Source of the DNA: CAYYYP01 sp964475985
Lineage (GTDB): Bacteria; Bdellovibrionota; UBA1018; CAYHWW01
Assembly (NCBI GenBank): GCA_964475985.1
Contig: CAYYYP010000054.1
Location: 1 to 19,873, forward strand
Length of the DNA stretch: 19,873 bases
Reading direction: 5' to 3'
The notes below the pieces were generated by a model, which was not told the DNA's origin, made no database searches, and worked only from the letters and a program-made list of their open reading frames with translations. How positions within the stretch are numbered: the first letter of the stretch is position 1; the number at the start of each line of letters is the position of its first letter. A program made the position numbers and the translations under genes. Below, piece after piece: positions 7,279 through 14,799 of the stretch.

Positions 7279-7715
7279 TTTTTTGCCCGTGCGATGGCAA
7301 GCTTGGCACCCAGGCCCCAAAGTTTGACGAGATCATCGGCGTCTTTTTCTTCATGATGGGGCCTACCGGTTGAGCAAAGATAAACGTGCGCAAATTCATG
7401 GGCCAGAATGGCCTGCTGCTCATCGCTTGGCCGATCAAAAAATGTCTGCGTCAGTTGAAGCATGCGAACACCACAAGAAAATTCAAACGGCAAAAATACG
7501 GTCCTCGCCATTTCTACCGGCGGTAAAATTATTAGGGGGCAGGACTGGGTGAGAAGAATTTCGCAATAGGATTCAGGGATGGCCGTCAGAACCGAAGTTA
7601 CGGTTTGGAGGAACTCAGGTTTGTTTTGTATCCAGACATTCCAGGGCGCGCTTGCCCAACGTTTCCAAATGTAAGAGAGTTCGGCTGCGTTTGAGGATAA
7701 AGGGTTCATGTTCAT
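7275..7715 (-). CDS. Small HExxH putative zinc metallopeptidase
   Basis: The protein has an HExxH zinc motif (AILAHEFAHVYLC) followed by HHEEKDADDLVKLWG. The E-x-x-A-D after the motif fits a third zinc ligand in gluzincin-like peptidases such as the M48 and ImmA/IrrE types. No signal peptide or helix-turn-helix is visible. The ATG at 7715 is preferred, with GAAGAG about 9 nt upstream. A longer form from TTG 7805 (30 more residues) has no ribosome binding site. It overlaps the convergent DUF1989 gene by 4 nt. It follows the second histidine kinase gene by about 127 nt on the same strand and may be co-transcribed. The substrate is unknown. Confidence 0.7.
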   Translation of the reverse strand: MNMNPLSSNAAELSYIWKRWASAPWNVWIQNKPEFLQTVTSVLTAIPESYCEILLTQSCPLIILPPVEMARTVFLPFEFSCGVRMLQLTQTFFDRPSDEQQAILAHEFAHVYLCSTGRPHHEEKDADDLVKLWGLGAKLAIARAKN

Positions 7716-7842
7716 CGCCCTATACTCTTCGGATGCAGTGGCTACGGCATGACGGGGTAAAAACGGACTGGTGTGGAGTCGGCTAAGGGGTTTCAACTGA
7801 TCCAAGGCAAGCGTTGAAGGAAATGGATCACTTTTTGCCGAT

Positions 7843-9216
7843 CTAGGGATTAGAGCTCAGTTTTCGCGGCAATTTAATGATGACTGACGTACCTTGCCCA
7901 AGCACGGACTGGATTACCAATTTACCTTGCCAGCTTTCAACTTTCTGTCGCGCATGAAACAGCCCAAGTCCTGACCCATTAGCTTTTCCGTGAGATGCAC
8001 CGCGCTCCATCAGGGTTGGTAAAATGGCAGCCGGAATGCCGCTACCGTTATCTTTCACGATAATTTTTACTTCAGCGCTATCTGCTTCAAGCAGTATTTC
8101 TACTTTGCCTGGGCCTGAAAAAGACTCAACGCAATTGTTAATAAGATTTGAAAGCACGCGTTGCATTTGCCCGATATGAACGGATACAAAAATATCCCGG
8201 TATTTTTCGATCTGGTTGAACTCAAACTTCAAATCTTTCTTTAAATGATATTGAATCTTTTTTTCTTTAAGAATTCTCTCGATCAAGTCCGATATCCGAA
8301 CGGGAGAAGTTATTTCCTCGATATCAAGACCCGGCAAAGCGGCACTAGTAACACGTCCACGCTTCACAATAAGGCTGCTTGCAATGTCTTTGATTCGCAA
8401 AATCGCATTTTGAAGCAAAAGTGAATTGTCTTCACTTTTATTGGGATCACTCGCTACCATTTCGAGGGCCGTTAAAGGCGAAGCGATGTCATGGGCCACT
8501 TGTGCGGCAAACTGCCCGAGGGCAGCATCTTGTTGGGCAGCCAATACTTGTTTGTAAATGGTCTGGATGTGTTCGATGATTTCTCTAATTTCACCGGTGG
8601 CCTCAATTCCACTTAAATTTGCGTTAAATTTTTTTCCTGCATCGTCGATACTGGTCGCAAGGGCAAGAATGGGCCGATAAATGCGCCGTCGAATATACAC
8701 CGCAGTAACGATAATCAGCAGAATAAAACTCAAACTCAGAAAAATCATGACATAATAAAAGTTATAGGAAGCAGCGGTACTTAAGTACAAACGGTCGGTA
8801 TCGAGTTTAGAAACTACGACCAAATCTAAAACTTCCTCCGGTAGATTCGGATCTAAGCCTCGGATCAACTCGGGTAAAATTAAAGTACCGTGAGCGACGT
8901 TTTTATACGCTTCCTTCACGGAAAGAATTTCAATGGACTTGATGGGATGTTGTTTCAGCACCACTCTAATCTCATCCGCCAAAGGGATTTCAAGGCCTAA
9001 GTATTTCCATACTCGCCACTGTTGTTCCCGAGCAAGAATGACTGGAGCGATCCTTTCCTTAGCCCTCTGCAAAGTATTTTCAAATTGATGCTGGCGCTCC
9101 CGCCAGATCGCAGCGCCAATTGCAAATATCCCAATGATTAAAATCGACGCTTGGAAACGCAAAAGGGCCCGAAGGACCGGCAATCGATTCTGATTGAGAA
9201 AGGAGAGCTCCTTCAA
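7843..9216 (-). CDS. Membrane sensor histidine kinase (last gene of the sensing module)
   Basis: The 457-residue kinase has a transmembrane helix at about 22-38, a periplasmic region of about 115 residues, a second helix at about 155-175, and a linker. The dimerisation/phosphoacceptor motif is QFAAQVAHDIASPLTAL (His about 242). The ATPase boxes are NLINNCVES (N), KDNGSGIP (G1) and NGSGLGL (G2), followed by GQGTSVIIKLP. It has no receiver domain. Translation starts at TTG 9216 with GGGA about 6 nt upstream, overlapping the dehydratase stop (TTGA). It is a paralogue of the hybrid kinase in the same operon, sharing the VAHDI.SPL.ALEM core. Its partner receiver is probably on that hybrid kinase or elsewhere, as no separate response regulator is in the window. 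Confidence 0.95.
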   Translation of the reverse strand: MKELSFLNQNRLPVLRALLRFQASILIIGIFAIGAAIWRERQHQFENTLQRAKERIAPVILAREQQWRVWKYLGLEIPLADEIRVVLKQHPIKSIEILSVKEAYKNVAHGTLILPELIRGLDPNLPEEVLDLVVVSKLDTDRLYLSTAASYNFYYVMIFLSLSFILLIIVTAVYIRRRIYRPILALATSIDDAGKKFNANLSGIEATGEIREIIEHIQTIYKQVLAAQQDAALGQFAAQVAHDIASPLTALEMVASDPNKSEDNSLLLQNAILRIKDIASSLIVKRGRVTSAALPGLDIEEITSPVRISDLIERILKEKKIQYHLKKDLKFEFNQIEKYRDIFVSVHIGQMQRVLSNLINNCVESFSGPGKVEILLEADSAEVKIIVKDNGSGIPAAILPTLMERGASHGKANGSGLGLFHARQKVESWQGKLVIQSVLGQGTSVIIKLPRKLSSNP

Positions 9217-10202
9217 GGCACATCCCTTTGAATCGATAGATCATTTAGGAAAGTGCTGGGGTCAATATTTGAACCCGACACCAAGATTCCGATGCGTTTG
9301 CCTACCAGCTGCTGCTTTAGCGGAAAGAGAGCAGCAGCCAAAGCCGCCGCTCCCGCACCTTCAATCATAAGTTTAAATTCATCAAAGAGCAGTCTCATGC
9401 TGTGCCGAATTTCCGCTTCAGATACAACAACCATTCCATCCAAATATTTTAGGCAGACTTCAAGGGCAAACTCCCCGACAAACGGCGGGCAAAGACTATC
9501 GGCGATTTTAACCACTCCAGCGTTTGGAACTCTTGCTTGTTTTTCAAAACTAAGACGCATGGCCTCCGCACCGGCGGGGTTTACTCCAAATACTTTACAT
9601 TGAGGCCATTTCTGTTTGATTCCGTACGCAATTCCTGAGGCGAGCCCGCCGCCCCCGACCGCAACAAGCACCGCATCGAGTGGCTCCCCAACTTGCTCCA
9701 TCCATTCAAGAGCCAAGGTAGCCGTGCCTAAAGTCGTGCGTGGGCCGTCGAAGGGATGAATGAAGGTACGCCTCTCTTCATTTTGAATTTCTGCGACTTT
9801 CTGAAAGGCGGTTTCACCATTCTCGGCGATGATGACTTCAGCGCCGTAAGCGATGGCTTTTCGCACTCTTTCTGGGTTTGCAGTTTTTAGCATTACTACC
9901 TTAGCGGAAGTGCCTAACGTCATTGCCGCATAGGCCGTCGCGATGGCATGGTTTCCTGCGCTTACCGCCGTAAATCCATTTTGAATTTTAGCCTTGTCCA
10001 TGGAGTGGATGAATGACAAAGCCCCTCGTAACTTAAAACTGCCGGAGTTTTGCAAGTGCTCAAGTTTGAAGTAAGTTTCTGCATCTAAACCTAGGCGCTT
10101 CAACGCAGTTGCGCGATCCAGGTTAAAAACTGGAGTACGGATAAGATAGCGAGCAATCTCCGCCCGACACTGATTTGCATCGGACAATTTCAGTTCATTC
10201 AT
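9213..10202 (-). CDS. Threonine/serine dehydratase-like PLP enzyme (fold type II)
   Basis: The 329-residue protein has the fold type II PLP signature. SGSFKLRGA carries the Schiff-base Lys (about 57), VSAGNHAIATAYAA binds the substrate carboxylate, VGGGGLASG is the phosphate-binding Gly loop, and GAGAAALAAAL lies near the C-terminus. Its length fits the catabolic threonine ammonia-lyase/serine racemase group. It lacks the ACT-type regulatory domain of biosynthetic IlvA, so feedback control by Ile is unlikely. Known members deaminate Thr or Ser, or racemise Ser. It overlaps its upstream neighbour by 8 nt and its downstream neighbour by 4 nt. Placement between a binding protein and a histidine kinase suggests it makes or destroys the sensed amino acid (inference). 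Confidence 0.9.
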   Translation of the reverse strand: MNELKLSDANQCRAEIARYLIRTPVFNLDRATALKRLGLDAETYFKLEHLQNSGSFKLRGALSFIHSMDKAKIQNGFTAVSAGNHAIATAYAAMTLGTSAKVVMLKTANPERVRKAIAYGAEVIIAENGETAFQKVAEIQNEERRTFIHPFDGPRTTLGTATLALEWMEQVGEPLDAVLVAVGGGGLASGIAYGIKQKWPQCKVFGVNPAGAEAMRLSFEKQARVPNAGVVKIADSLCPPFVGEFALEVCLKYLDGMVVVSEAEIRHSMRLLFDEFKLMIEGAGAAALAAALFPLKQQLVGKRIGILVSGSNIDPSTFLNDLSIQRDVP

Positions 10203-11319
10203 GGATGGGCCGGAAGCCTTCTTTTAAAGAGTACTGCATGATTTCCAATTTACGTTGACCATGGCCCCCTTGCGGCGGAAAGCAAAGAGTACCAGTAGCC
10301 GTCTTCTGAAAACAGTAATTGGATTTGAAAGCATCAAAAAAGCTCTTTCGGGTGATGGGCCCTTTGATACGTTTTAAAGTTGTGCCGATAACTACACCGG
10401 CATCGTAACCATAGGCACTGACCGGGTCCGCTTTTCGCTTATATTTTTGTATCATAAGTTTTTCGAATTCTAATGATTCTGGTCTGCCAGCGTGCCAGGA
10501 GACGGTTACATAAATGGGGGCTTTTCGCTTGGAGATTACACGCCTTAGTACTTCGATGGGGAGCCAATTAGAACTTAATACAGGAACCTGAACGTGTAAG
10601 CGGTTCAGTTGGTCCAGAAGCGTGGCAGAGTCATCCTGATAGGGTGTAACTAATATGTACCCGTACTTACCCTGTTCAACCTTGGCTAAAACTTCGGGAG
10701 ATATTGAAAAATCACTGTTTAGGTTGATAAACTCTAAAGATTGACCCGCACCCCCTATGTGGGCTTTTCTTCTTAAATGCACCTGTCTTATAAGGTCCGT
10801 TTGCCTTTGAGAAAAGACAGCCTGTGGATTGCAGATAACCAAACCTCTTTTGTTGCTTGTATGTCTGCTAGCAAAATCCAACATGACTTCCGCTGCATTA
10901 GACATAGATTCACCCGTGGTAAAAGTATGGTCGCCCTTTTTTGCTAGATCCTCATGGCCAGCGCCTATAAAAATCGCGGTAAGATCTTTGTCTCGCCGAA
11001 TGACATCTGCAGCAATAATGGCGTCATGGCTCGATGGAAAACCTGTGATCACAACTATGTCTTCATCACCTCTAAGTTTATTCGCACTTTTGAAAGGAGC
11101 TAAGGGGCTTCCAGTAGAGTCACCAACGTTGACGATATTTATATTCGCTGCTTTTAGAAATGGACCTGCGCTTTTTTCCAAACCGAGTTCAAATCCCATG
11201 TAGAAAATTTCTAGCAGGTCGAGGTTCATGGTTGCGGTGGACCAGCCGTACCCTATTTTTGCAGCGTAGGACGTGGACGTAAGTATTACGAGAATTAAGA
11301 AATATTTAGTTAAATGCAT
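10195..11319 (-). CDS. Periplasmic binding protein, type I (LivJ-like), second of the module
   Basis: The 374-residue product has a signal peptide (MHLTKYFLILVILTSTSYAA) and a type I periplasmic-binding-protein body. It starts IGYGWSTATMN and shows VVITGFPSSHDAIIAADVI, IFIGAGHED, YGYILVTPYQDD and YGYDAGVVIG, the last typical of the branched-chain amino-acid receptor family. GGAAG lies 4 nt upstream of the ATG, within the end of the hybrid kinase gene (10-nt overlap). No permease or ATPase is nearby, so it probably acts as a soluble ligand receptor for one of the kinases, as LuxP does for LuxQ. It differs markedly from the first binding protein of the operon, so the two may sense different ligands. 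The ligand is unknown. Confidence 0.85.
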   Translation of the reverse strand: MHLTKYFLILVILTSTSYAAKIGYGWSTATMNLDLLEIFYMGFELGLEKSAGPFLKAANINIVNVGDSTGSPLAPFKSANKLRGDEDIVVITGFPSSHDAIIAADVIRRDKDLTAIFIGAGHEDLAKKGDHTFTTGESMSNAAEVMLDFASRHTSNKRGLVICNPQAVFSQRQTDLIRQVHLRRKAHIGGAGQSLEFINLNSDFSISPEVLAKVEQGKYGYILVTPYQDDSATLLDQLNRLHVQVPVLSSNWLPIEVLRRVISKRKAPIYVTVSWHAGRPESLEFEKLMIQKYKRKADPVSAYGYDAGVVIGTTLKRIKGPITRKSFFDAFKSNYCFQKTATGTLCFPPQGGHGQRKLEIMQYSLKEGFRPIHE

Positions 11320-13127
11320 TTATCTTCCAAGTTAAATTTTTCAATTCGGATAATTCCCGCCATCCCTTTTGGAATCATCTTTATTCCCAGGCTTTCACAA
11401 CGCTTCCGAATCTCGAGGCTTTCAAATAGATTTGTAACCAATACACTGTTTGCCCCAATTCCTAGGGCCTCAATCGTATCTAGGCCGGTCATCTCGTGAC
11501 CGTTGAGCTCATAATCACATAAATAAAGGGTGGTCCCTTCGGACTTTAGGTGTCTAGAATGCCATCCAATTAGCTCGCCAGGTGTAAAGCAATGCACTAA
11601 CTTTAGGCTAGGTCGCGTCTGCGAACCATCAGAAAAGATCGAATCAAAACGCCTACGCCAAATCTGATGGATCGACGGGTCATCATCGAGAATGACTACG
11701 ACATTGTGGGATCCCCCGTTGTGAGCTGCACGGATCTTTAAAGAAGGAGTAAACCAAAGTGGGTTTTCCCCGCGAGGCAATATTATCGATATGCACGTTC
11801 CTTGGCCAAGTTCAGAATCTATTTTTAATGTTCCACCCCACTTTTCGATTGAAGTGCGTGCGTGGAAAAGGCCAAGGCCAGTACCGCCTTGTTTACCGTA
11901 GGTCACACCTTTCTGGGCAAGGTGCGGTATTAATTCTGAGGGAATTCCAGGACCATTGTCCTCGATACGCAAAGATATTTTTTCTGGCTGATCACCAACC
12001 GCTAATCTAACCCAAACTTTTCCTTGCTCACCAACGGCTTCGACGGCGTTATTCACCAGATTAGAAATCACTCTTTTAACTTCAATAAGTTCCACGTTGG
12101 CAAAAAGCCCGCTGCTGTCTGAATCAAAACTATATTCAATTATCACTCCAGGCCTTGAACGAAACTGCATGCGTTTTTCATTGATCAACGTATCAATGAG
12201 ATCAGAGAGCAACTCTAAAGTTGTTTGCTCAACTGGTTTTTCAAACTGCGCTGCACCTGGTGTACTGGTTAAATGGGAAAAGTCGGTAGGACTTTCATTT
12301 CTCATTAGTAGGCTATTTGCAATATCGTTAATCCGACCCACTGCACTGCGAACAATTACCCGGGTATCTTCGGAGAGTTCGGCCGTCATTTGAGTTACCA
12401 TTTCAAGAGCTGCCAAAGGCGAGCGAATGTCATGGGCAACTTGTTGTGCAAAAGTAATCAGGCTTTGATCTACGGCAGCATTTCTAATCTGTATTTCGTT
12501 GTCTTGAATTCGTAGCGCAGCTTGGGCCAATGCGCTTTGAATTAGGTGTACTTCAACTATAGGGGCATTTGTTCGCTGAAGCGCTAACACCTTGGTTAAA
12601 TCATCTGTAACTTCAATCGCCCTTGCTAACCGTTCCAAGGGGCATACGACCTTATCTGCAATGAGGCGGCTCGTTGAGCGGAATAGACTTCTCGCAAAAA
12701 GCATAAATATACCAACTAATGTCAACAACACGGCAAGCGAAAGCCACGGAATTACCTTTATCGGATTAACTCTAAATATAAGGCGTCCATAACTTTGCCC
12801 AGCCAGAGTAAGGTCCGTGAAATTACTTGCGCCGGCTAACTGCGGGGTGGTCGCCTCCTCATAGTCAAACGCAAAATAATGGGTATTTTTTCTGTTTACC
12901 TCATCAATGTATAGCCTAATCGCGTCGCCGTTGTTGTTCAGAGCCAAACCTAAAAGATAGGGTTTCATACCTTCAGCAAAAAATTCCGCCTCTTGCTGGG
13001 TTCGTTTATAGGAGGCGACCGTTAGTACGGTTGCGAGAAGGACTGAAATCAAAGAAGTTAGTAGAAGTAAATTCCGGAAGTTCTTTCTTAAGAATCCCCG
13101 AACAATTTCGGAAATTCTCAATTTCAT
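11310..13127 (-). CDS. Hybrid sensor histidine kinase with C-terminal receiver
   Basis: The 605-residue protein has helix 1 at about 19-40, a short periplasmic region (about 41-123) and helix 2 at about 125-146. The phosphoacceptor motif is QQVAHDIRSPLAAL (His about 232). The ATPase boxes are NLVNNAVEA, EDNGPGIP and GGTGLGL. A C-terminal receiver then follows: acidic pair in VVILDDDPSI, phospho-Asp in LYLCDYELNG, Thr in VLVTN and Lys in MIPKGM, all key positions present. There is no output domain. The small periplasmic part seems too short for a full sensor fold, consistent with sensing through a separate binding protein. It overlaps the first binding protein by 4 nt (ATGA) and the second by 10 nt. 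The receiver may also take phosphate from the second kinase. Confidence 0.94.
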   Translation of the reverse strand: MKLRISEIVRGFLRKNFRNLLLLTSLISVLLATVLTVASYKRTQQEAEFFAEGMKPYLLGLALNNNGDAIRLYIDEVNRKNTHYFAFDYEEATTPQLAGASNFTDLTLAGQSYGRLIFRVNPIKVIPWLSLAVLLTLVGIFMLFARSLFRSTSRLIADKVVCPLERLARAIEVTDDLTKVLALQRTNAPIVEVHLIQSALAQAALRIQDNEIQIRNAAVDQSLITFAQQVAHDIRSPLAALEMVTQMTAELSEDTRVIVRSAVGRINDIANSLLMRNESPTDFSHLTSTPGAAQFEKPVEQTTLELLSDLIDTLINEKRMQFRSRPGVIIEYSFDSDSSGLFANVELIEVKRVISNLVNNAVEAVGEQGKVWVRLAVGDQPEKISLRIEDNGPGIPSELIPHLAQKGVTYGKQGGTGLGLFHARTSIEKWGGTLKIDSELGQGTCISIILPRGENPLWFTPSLKIRAAHNGGSHNVVVILDDDPSIHQIWRRRFDSIFSDGSQTRPSLKLVHCFTPGELIGWHSRHLKSEGTTLYLCDYELNGHEMTGLDTIEALGIGANSVLVTNLFESLEIRKRCESLGIKMIPKGMAGIIRIEKFNLEDKCI

Positions 13128-14254
13128 TGAGGCACCATGATTGAACGTTCAAAATGAAAACCTTTGTCTGTCACTTTTAGAATCAAATATTCTCGATCTC
13201 TACATATTGGGTTTGAAATACAATGGCGCCCCATGACACCTCGAAAGGATTTTCTTTCTTTTGCCAGTTCTAAAATTCCTGCGCGAGTTACGGGTTTTGG
13301 TGCATCGGCAATTAAGTTGAGCATGTGAAGTGTTGCGTCATGATACAACCCGGCAACCACAGAATAAGTGGCCCCAGCTTTTGCAAGCCGATTGGAAAAC
13401 TTATTAATTTCTGAGCTGCGCCGAAGAGCGGAAAAATTCCGAATAGTATATCCAGTGAATTTCGCGTCACCAACTATCTTTTGAAATCTCTGATCGCTGT
13501 TTTCGCCCCAGGAGTCGGGCCCTACGAATATTGGGTGCATGCCAGCTTTTGATAGAATTTTAATTACGGAAGCGGTCTGCACAGGAAAGTTGGGAAGGAT
13601 AACCACATCCGAATTGGTTTTTATTATAGCAGGAACAAGTTCCTCAAAGCCCGATAAACTATCCCAAGTTTTAAACAAGCGAACCTTACTTTTAAAGTTA
13701 GCACTCAGTGTTTCGTAGAAATCTTTTGAAAATTTAGAGTCCCATGCGACAATTGCAGCTACCCTTTTCGCATGAAGATCATGCATTACAAACTTTTCAA
13801 TTATTTTTGTTTGTTCATTACCGGAGGCGGTAAGTGATAAGTAATTTGGCAGCAGATTGAGGACTGATGATGAACTCGCGTATGGCGAAAGCGCGACAAA
13901 GTCGGTTCCTGCATTAGCGCGAGCAGCAGTCATCACCTCATCTGTAGTTTGGAACCCAACTGCAGCCACATCTGTGGTTTCCGTCACAACTTTTTTTAAT
14001 GTTTCAAAGGACGATATGGGACCATAGGTATAGGGGTGATAGTCCAACTCAACATGCAGGCCAGCCCTTAAGAGCCGTTCCTTCATTTCAGCTAAGGCAA
14101 GCTTACAAGCAGGAAAGATATCTTTAAGGTATTTAGGGGAGTCGATTCCGCTCTCAGGCTTCTCAGATAGAATTGCTAGCTTTACGTTTTCAGCATAGGC
14201 AGCGGCGCTCAGCAAAGTAGTGACAATCGGGATCGTGAATTTCCAGCGGATCAC
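13124..14254 (-). CDS. Periplasmic binding protein, type I (LivJ-like), first of the module
   Basis: The 376-residue product has a signal peptide (MIRWKFTIPIVTTLLSAAAYA). Its body fits the type I binding protein family: VKLAILSEKPESG, DVAAVGFQTTDEV, FVALSPYASSSS, RVAAIVAWDSKFSKDFYE, DVVILPNFPVQTASVIK and HPIFVGPDSWG. The start is GTG 14254 with AAGGAAG about 7 nt upstream. It is the first gene of the operon, with a 227-nt divergent promoter region ahead. Two Cys (about residues 350 and 355) near the C-terminus (HCISNPICRD) could form a disulfide. Role: probable extracellular ligand receptor feeding the hybrid kinase. The ligand is not evident; amino acids are likely from family and context. 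Confidence 0.85.
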   Translation of the reverse strand: MIRWKFTIPIVTTLLSAAAYAENVKLAILSEKPESGIDSPKYLKDIFPACKLALAEMKERLLRAGLHVELDYHPYTYGPISSFETLKKVVTETTDVAAVGFQTTDEVMTAARANAGTDFVALSPYASSSSVLNLLPNYLSLTASGNEQTKIIEKFVMHDLHAKRVAAIVAWDSKFSKDFYETLSANFKSKVRLFKTWDSLSGFEELVPAIIKTNSDVVILPNFPVQTASVIKILSKAGMHPIFVGPDSWGENSDQRFQKIVGDAKFTGYTIRNFSALRRSSEINKFSNRLAKAGATYSVVAGLYHDATLHMLNLIADAPKPVTRAGILELAKERKSFRGVMGRHCISNPICRDREYLILKVTDKGFHFERSIMVPQ

Positions 14255-14351
14255 TTGTGGACTTCCTTAGGGTAAAGATATTTGGCCCGCCATTGGGTGA
14301 TTTGATTCTAAGCAACTTAGGTCCAAAGTGCGCATTTCTAACACGTATTAA

Positions 14352-14457
14352 TTTAATATCAACTACTTTGGTTTATGTTAATTAAGGTATTGGCCTTAAC
14401 TAGACTCACGCAATTCAAAGCAAATAACTACTACCAATACATTTAGTTGATATTAAA
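14352..14457. promoter_or_regulatory. Divergent promoter region with inverted 14-bp elements
   Basis: TTTAATATCAACTA (14352-14365) and its exact reverse complement TAGTTGATATTAAA (14444-14457) lie 78 nt apart in the 227-nt gap between the sensing operon and the divergent gene. Read toward each gene, both arms give TAGTTGATATTAAA, including a -35-like TTGATA. Plausible but poor -10 boxes follow: TAGAAA at 16 nt on the minus side, TATCCG at 17 nt on the plus side. A smaller repeat, TTAAGG-tattgg-CCTTAA (14382-14399), lies between them. The pair could be twin regulator sites or matched promoters for co-control. Confidence 0.55.
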
Positions 14458-14481
14458 ACTTATTTCTGATATCCGAAACAT

Positions 14482-14799
14482 ATGTATTTTTTGATACAAA
14501 TTGCCGCATTAATTTTAGGCAATTTGCTGGATTTACTCCTGGGAAAATGGCTAAATTTTCCCGGCGTAACTTTTAGCGTCTCTGAGTTTATGATTGTCGT
14601 TTACGGCCACGAAATTGAAAGTTCTGCAGGGGAAAGGCTTCTGTGTGGTGAATCTTTTTCGACGAATGTGAACGGAAATGGAGTCGGAATTTCCTCGATG
14701 CTCGTTTGGGCGAAACAATCGGGAGTTATTCGTGAACTAAAATCTTACACCTCAGGAAGATTGAGAGGAACCTCTGTTTCTCTCAACATCCCTATATGA
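14482..14799 (+). CDS. Small degenerate GHKL ATPase-like protein (kinase relic or pseudokinase domain)
   Basis: The 105-residue frame covers only the ATPase part of a histidine kinase. ALILGNLLDLLLGK aligns with the N box, VSEFMIVVYGHEIES with the strand and G1 box, FSTNVNGNGVGISSMLVWAKQSG with the lid and G2 box, and GTSVSLNIPI with the last strand. The N-box Asn pattern and the G1 Asp are lost (VVYGHEI in place of VxDxGxGI), so ATP binding is doubtful. A stop (14467) lies just upstream in frame, and no ribosome binding site is visible before ATG 14482. Its end overlaps the next gene by 4 nt (ATGA), which argues for translation. It may be a kinase remnant or a small domain protein that modulates the nearby kinases. 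The family call rests on my motif reading. Confidence 0.5.
   Translation: MYFLIQIAALILGNLLDLLLGKWLNFPGVTFSVSEFMIVVYGHEIESSAGERLLCGESFSTNVNGNGVGISSMLVWAKQSGVIRELKSYTSGRLRGTSVSLNIPI
14497..14526 (+). repeat. 9-bp inverted repeat in the first codons
   Basis: CAAATTGCC (14497-14505) and GGCAATTTG (14518-14526) are perfect inverted copies separated by 12 nt. They lie within codons 6-15 of the small ATPase-like gene. In mRNA this forms a hairpin just after the start; as DNA it could be an operator. Confidence 0.5.

Noticed and set aside
9253..9603. A 116-codon plus-strand frame within the dehydratase gene
   Set aside because: It lies antisense inside a strongly supported PLP enzyme gene and shows no family features.
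10195..14254. ABC amino-acid uptake operon
   Set aside because: Two binding proteins are present but no permease or ATPase gene; kinases and a dehydratase fill the operon instead.
14382..14399. TTAAGG-tattgg-CCTTAA as a terminator
   Set aside because: The stem is only 6 bp with no T-tract, and it sits in a divergent promoter region, so a regulatory role or chance is more likely.
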